This document shows positions 4,967 to 7,334 of a DNA stretch of 7,334 nt, piece after piece. The stretch comes from Frankiales bacterium (lineage in GTDB: Bacteria; Actinomycetota; Actinomycetes; Mycobacteriales; SCTD01). Location: positions 1-7,334 of the forward strand of contig JAODNB010000404.1 of the NCBI GenBank assembly GCA_025464795.1. The letters are read 5' to 3'. Under the pieces are notes generated by a model. The model was not told where the DNA came from. It saw only the letters and a program-made list of their open reading frames with translations, and made no database searches. The stretch's first letter is position 1, and each line of letters starts with the position of its first letter. Position numbers and translations under genes: made by a program.

Positions 4967-7334
4967 GTGCGGTCGCCGGTGGAGCTGTCGCTCGCTGCCG
5001 AGGCAGATGTCGTGCCGCGGGCACGTGCCTTCGTCACCGAGGCACTGTCCGGGGAGCGGCCCGCGCTCGTCGACGACGCCCGTCTCGTCGTGACCGAGCT
5101 CGTCACCAACGCATCGCTGCACGGCCAGCCTCCTGTCCGGGTCACCGTCCGGGAGACGACGGACGGTGTGCGCGTGGCCGTCGAGGACACCGGGCAGTCG
5201 CTGCCGGTCATCCCGGCCCACAGCACCGAGGCCATGACGGGACGGGGGCTCGCGCTGGTGGCGGCGGTCAGCCGGGCCTGGGGGGTGGACGTCAGTCCGA
5301 CCGGTGGCAAGGTCGTCTGGGCCGACCTGTCCGGGGTGGAGCAGGACGACGGCGCGCAGCACGAGCCGGACATGGACGTCGACGCGCTGCTCGCGTCGTG
5401 GGCTGACGACGAGGACGCGGACCCCGTCTACACGGTGCGGCTCGGTGCGGTGCCGACGGACCTGCTGCTGGCGGCGAAGTCGCACATCGACAACGTCGTC
5501 CGGGAGGCGACGCTGCAGCAGGGGGCCGAGAACCCTCCGGAGATCGCCGGGCTCATCGAGACGGTGACCCGCACGTTCGCCTCGGCCCGCGCCGAGATCA
5601 AGCGGCAGGCCCTTGACGCGGCGGTGCGCGGAGACGCCGAGACCGAGCTGGTCCTGACGCAGCCGGCATCCGCGGCCAGTGCCGGAGAGCAGTACCTGGA
5701 GGCGCTCGACGTCGCCGACCGGTACGCCAGGCAGGCCCGGATGCTGACGCTCGAGGCGCCGGCGGTGCACAAGGTCTTCCGGCGCTGGTACGTGCAGTCG
5801 CTCGTCGACCAGCTCCGGGCCTTGGCGGACGGGCAGGAGCCGGCCCCGGCTCGCACCTTCGTGCAGGTCTTGGCGGACGAGATGGGCCGCGTCCGCGCGC
5901 TGGAGGACGCGGCGGACCGGCTGGACCTGCTCCAGACGATCGCCTCCGACCTCACCGGAGCTGCCACGATCGAGGAGATCTGCTCGATCGTGGTGGATCG
6001 CGCGAGCGAGTTCCTCGACGCCGTGTCGAGCCGCATCATGCTCGTCGAGGGCGACGCGCTCGTCGCCCTGACGACGCGGGGTGCGACGCCGGGAGCAGCC
6101 GACTACGAGCGCGTGCCGCTGTCCGCCGACCTTCCCGGGCCGGCGGTCGTCCGGAGCCGACGGCCCCTGGTCCTTCGCAGCAGTGCCCACCTGGGCCAGA
6201 GCTTTCCTGCGCTGTCAGGGTTCTACGACACCGACCGGTCACTGCACGTGGTTCCTCTGGTCATCGGCGACCACGTGCTCGGTGTGCTGTCGATGGCGTT
6301 CACCGTCGGGGGTCGGCTCGATGCCGACACCCAGGCCACCTTCGTCCGCGCGCTCGCCGATGCGCTGGCGCAGGCCGTCGAGCGAGCCCAGGCCATCGAC
6401 GCAGCGCAACGCGCCAACGAGCGGCTCGCCTTCCTCGCGGACGCCTCAGTGGCACTCGGCGCCACCCTCGACTTCGAAGCGACCGCCGTTGCGGTCTGCG
6501 ACCTCGTCATCCCCCGGCTGGCTGACTGGTGCGCCGTGCAGGTCCTCGAAGCCGGTGCTCTCACCACGATCGGGCTCAAGCACTTCGACCCGGCGAAGTC
6601 GGCGTGGGCCGAGCAGATGCGAGACGTCTACCCGGTCGACATGGACGCACCGACCGGGGCCGCGAACGTCCTCAGGACGGGCACGTCCGAGATCTACCCG
6701 GATCTGCCTCCAGAGCTGATCGAGGCCTCGGCGAGCAGCCCGGAGCACCTGGAGATGCTGCGCGAGCTCGGTCTGGTGAGCGCCCTCGTCGTGCCGCTCG
6801 CGGGCCGGGCCGGCCTGTTCGGTGCGATCACGCTGATCCACGCGGAGTCCGGCCGGCACTACTCGGACGACGAGCTGGCGTTCGCTGAGGACGTGGCCCG
6901 GCGGGCGGCGCTCGCGCTGGAGACCGCGCGGACCTTCCGCGACCAGAGCGGACGCCTCGCCGACGTCACGCGGGTCGCGGAGGCGGCCCAGCACGCCATC
7001 CTCGCGCCTCCCCCCGACCGCATCGGCCGCGTCGCGCTGGCCGCGCGCTACGTCAGCGCTGCCGCTGAGGCGCTCGTCGGTGGGGACCTCTACGAGGTGG
7101 TCGCGAGACCGGGCGCCGTTCGGCTGCTCATCGGTGACGTCCGCGGCAAGGGGCTGGGAGCGGTCCGCGCTGCCGCCGTCGTCCTCGGCGAGTTCCGGGC
7201 GGCAGCCGCGGATCTGGACGACCTGGCTGCGGTCGCCCGGCAGATCGACCGGCGGGTCCGGGCCTACCTCGCCGACGAGGACTTCGTCACCGCGCTCATC
7301 GCCGAGATCCGCGACGACGGCCAGTACGAGCTCG
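4967..7334 (+). CDS. RsbW-like ATPase / GAF / GAF / SpoIIE-type PP2C phosphatase regulator, 3' truncated by window edge
   Basis: The frame runs open from GTG 4967 to the right edge (789 codons). A TGA at 4946 blocks earlier starts, and GAGGG (4958-4962) lies four bases upstream. Residues 5-122 are a HATPase_c_2 anti-sigma-kinase-like domain with intact ATP motifs: N-box TELVTNASLHG (E44, N48), EDTG (D74, G76) and GRGL (92-95). An acidic linker (124-152) leads to a helical segment of unknown family (about 153-320). GAF 1 spans about 325-472 and GAF 2 about 488-655, joined by a helix rich in A, Q and R. The phosphatase domain begins near 665 with metal-ligand positions D707 (GGDLYE) and D724 (IGDVRGKG); the distal Asp pair lies beyond the window. 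In related proteins, GAF domains sense a signal and the phosphatase dephosphorylates an anti-sigma antagonist, while the ATPase domain can phosphorylate it or bind a sigma factor. No membrane segment is visible, so it is probably cytosolic. It may be co-transcribed with the aldolase. The domain calls are firm; signal and partner are unknown. Confidence 0.93.
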   Translation, partial: MRSPVELSLAAEADVVPRARAFVTEALSGERPALVDDARLVVTELVTNASLHGQPPVRVTVRETTDGVRVAVEDTGQSLPVIPAHSTEAMTGRGLALVAAVSRAWGVDVSPTGGKVVWADLSGVEQDDGAQHEPDMDVDALLASWADDEDADPVYTVRLGAVPTDLLLAAKSHIDNVVREATLQQGAENPPEIAGLIETVTRTFASARAEIKRQALDAAVRGDAETELVLTQPASAASAGEQYLEALDVADRYARQARMLTLEAPAVHKVFRRWYVQSLVDQLRALADGQEPAPARTFVQVLADEMGRVRALEDAADRLDLLQTIASDLTGAATIEEICSIVVDRASEFLDAVSSRIMLVEGDALVALTTRGATPGAADYERVPLSADLPGPAVVRSRRPLVLRSSAHLGQSFPALSGFYDTDRSLHVVPLVIGDHVLGVLSMAFTVGGRLDADTQATFVRALADALAQAVERAQAIDAAQRANERLAFLADASVALGATLDFEATAVAVCDLVIPRLADWCAVQVLEAGALTTIGLKHFDPAKSAWAEQMRDVYPVDMDAPTGAANVLRTGTSEIYPDLPPELIEASASSPEHLEMLRELGLVSALVVPLAGRAGLFGAITLIHAESGRHYSDDELAFAEDVARRAALALETARTFRDQSGRLADVTRVAEAAQHAILAPPPDRIGRVALAARYVSAAAEALVGGDLYEVVARPGAVRLLIGDVRGKGLGAVRAAAVVLGEFRAAAADLDDLAAVARQIDRRVRAYLADEDFVTALIAEIRDDGQYEL
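5964..5993. repeat. Near-perfect 30-bp palindrome inside the SpoIIE-type gene
   Basis: Arms CCACGATCGAG (5964-5974) and CTCGATCGTGG (5983-5993) are exact reverse complements, and the 8-bp centre holds the palindrome AGATCT (5976-5981). Only the pair 5975/5982 (G/G) mismatches, so 14 of 15 pairs match. GATC occurs at 5968, 5977 and 5986, exactly 9 bp apart, and again at 5996. It encodes TIEEICSIV at the start of GAF 1. Confidence 0.85.

Noticed and set aside
3855..5024. Upstream extension of the peptidase reading frame on the minus strand, giving a 1191-residue protein
   Set aside because: It runs antisense through the aldolase gene, has no family-like sequence, and the signal peptide plus ribosome binding site place the start at 3854.
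5428..6190. Minus-strand frames opposite the SpoIIE-type gene
   Set aside because: The plus strand encodes clear ATPase, GAF and PP2C motifs throughout, and the antisense products have no domain features.

Overview
The window is very GC-rich (around 70% by eye), with GTG and TTG starts and strong third-position G/C bias. Together with the gene families present (a DUF222/13E12-type HNH protein, Asp/Arg heptad-repeat protein, RsbW-like/GAF/SpoIIE regulator), this points to a high-GC actinobacterium. The genus cannot be fixed from sequence alone.

Layout, left to right. (1) 2-724 (+): the C-terminal part of a DUF222-type HNH nuclease, cut by the left edge. (2) 754-1257 (-): a small, highly charged protein built from A-D-x-R-D heptads, convergent with the HNH gene. 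(3) 1258-1448: non-coding, with two short GC palindromes and a strong hairpin that fits a terminator for the next gene. (4) 1449-3854 (-): a secreted sedolisin (S53) peptidase with signal peptide, activation propeptide, complete catalytic set and a C-terminal beta-rich extension; it starts at TTG behind a consensus ribosome binding site. (5) 3855-3992: a divergent control region with a perfect 10-bp inverted repeat and a 15-bp palindrome. (6) 3993-4892 (+): class I fructose-bisphosphate aldolase. (7) 4967-7334 (+): a large regulator with an RsbW-like ATPase domain, an uncharacterised helical segment, two GAF domains and the start of a SpoIIE/PP2C phosphatase domain, cut by the right edge.

How the genes relate: the peptidase and aldolase are divergent and share one short control region, so they could be co-regulated (extracellular protein degradation and central carbon metabolism), but nothing here proves it. 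The last gene looks like a stress or developmental partner-switch sensor joining a kinase-like and a phosphatase domain in one chain. No RNA genes, insertion sequences, CRISPR arrays or phage genes are visible. No clearly new multi-gene system is present; the best leads are a near-perfect 30-bp palindrome inside the regulator gene, the inverted repeats between peptidase and aldolase, and the uncharacterised middle segment of the regulator.
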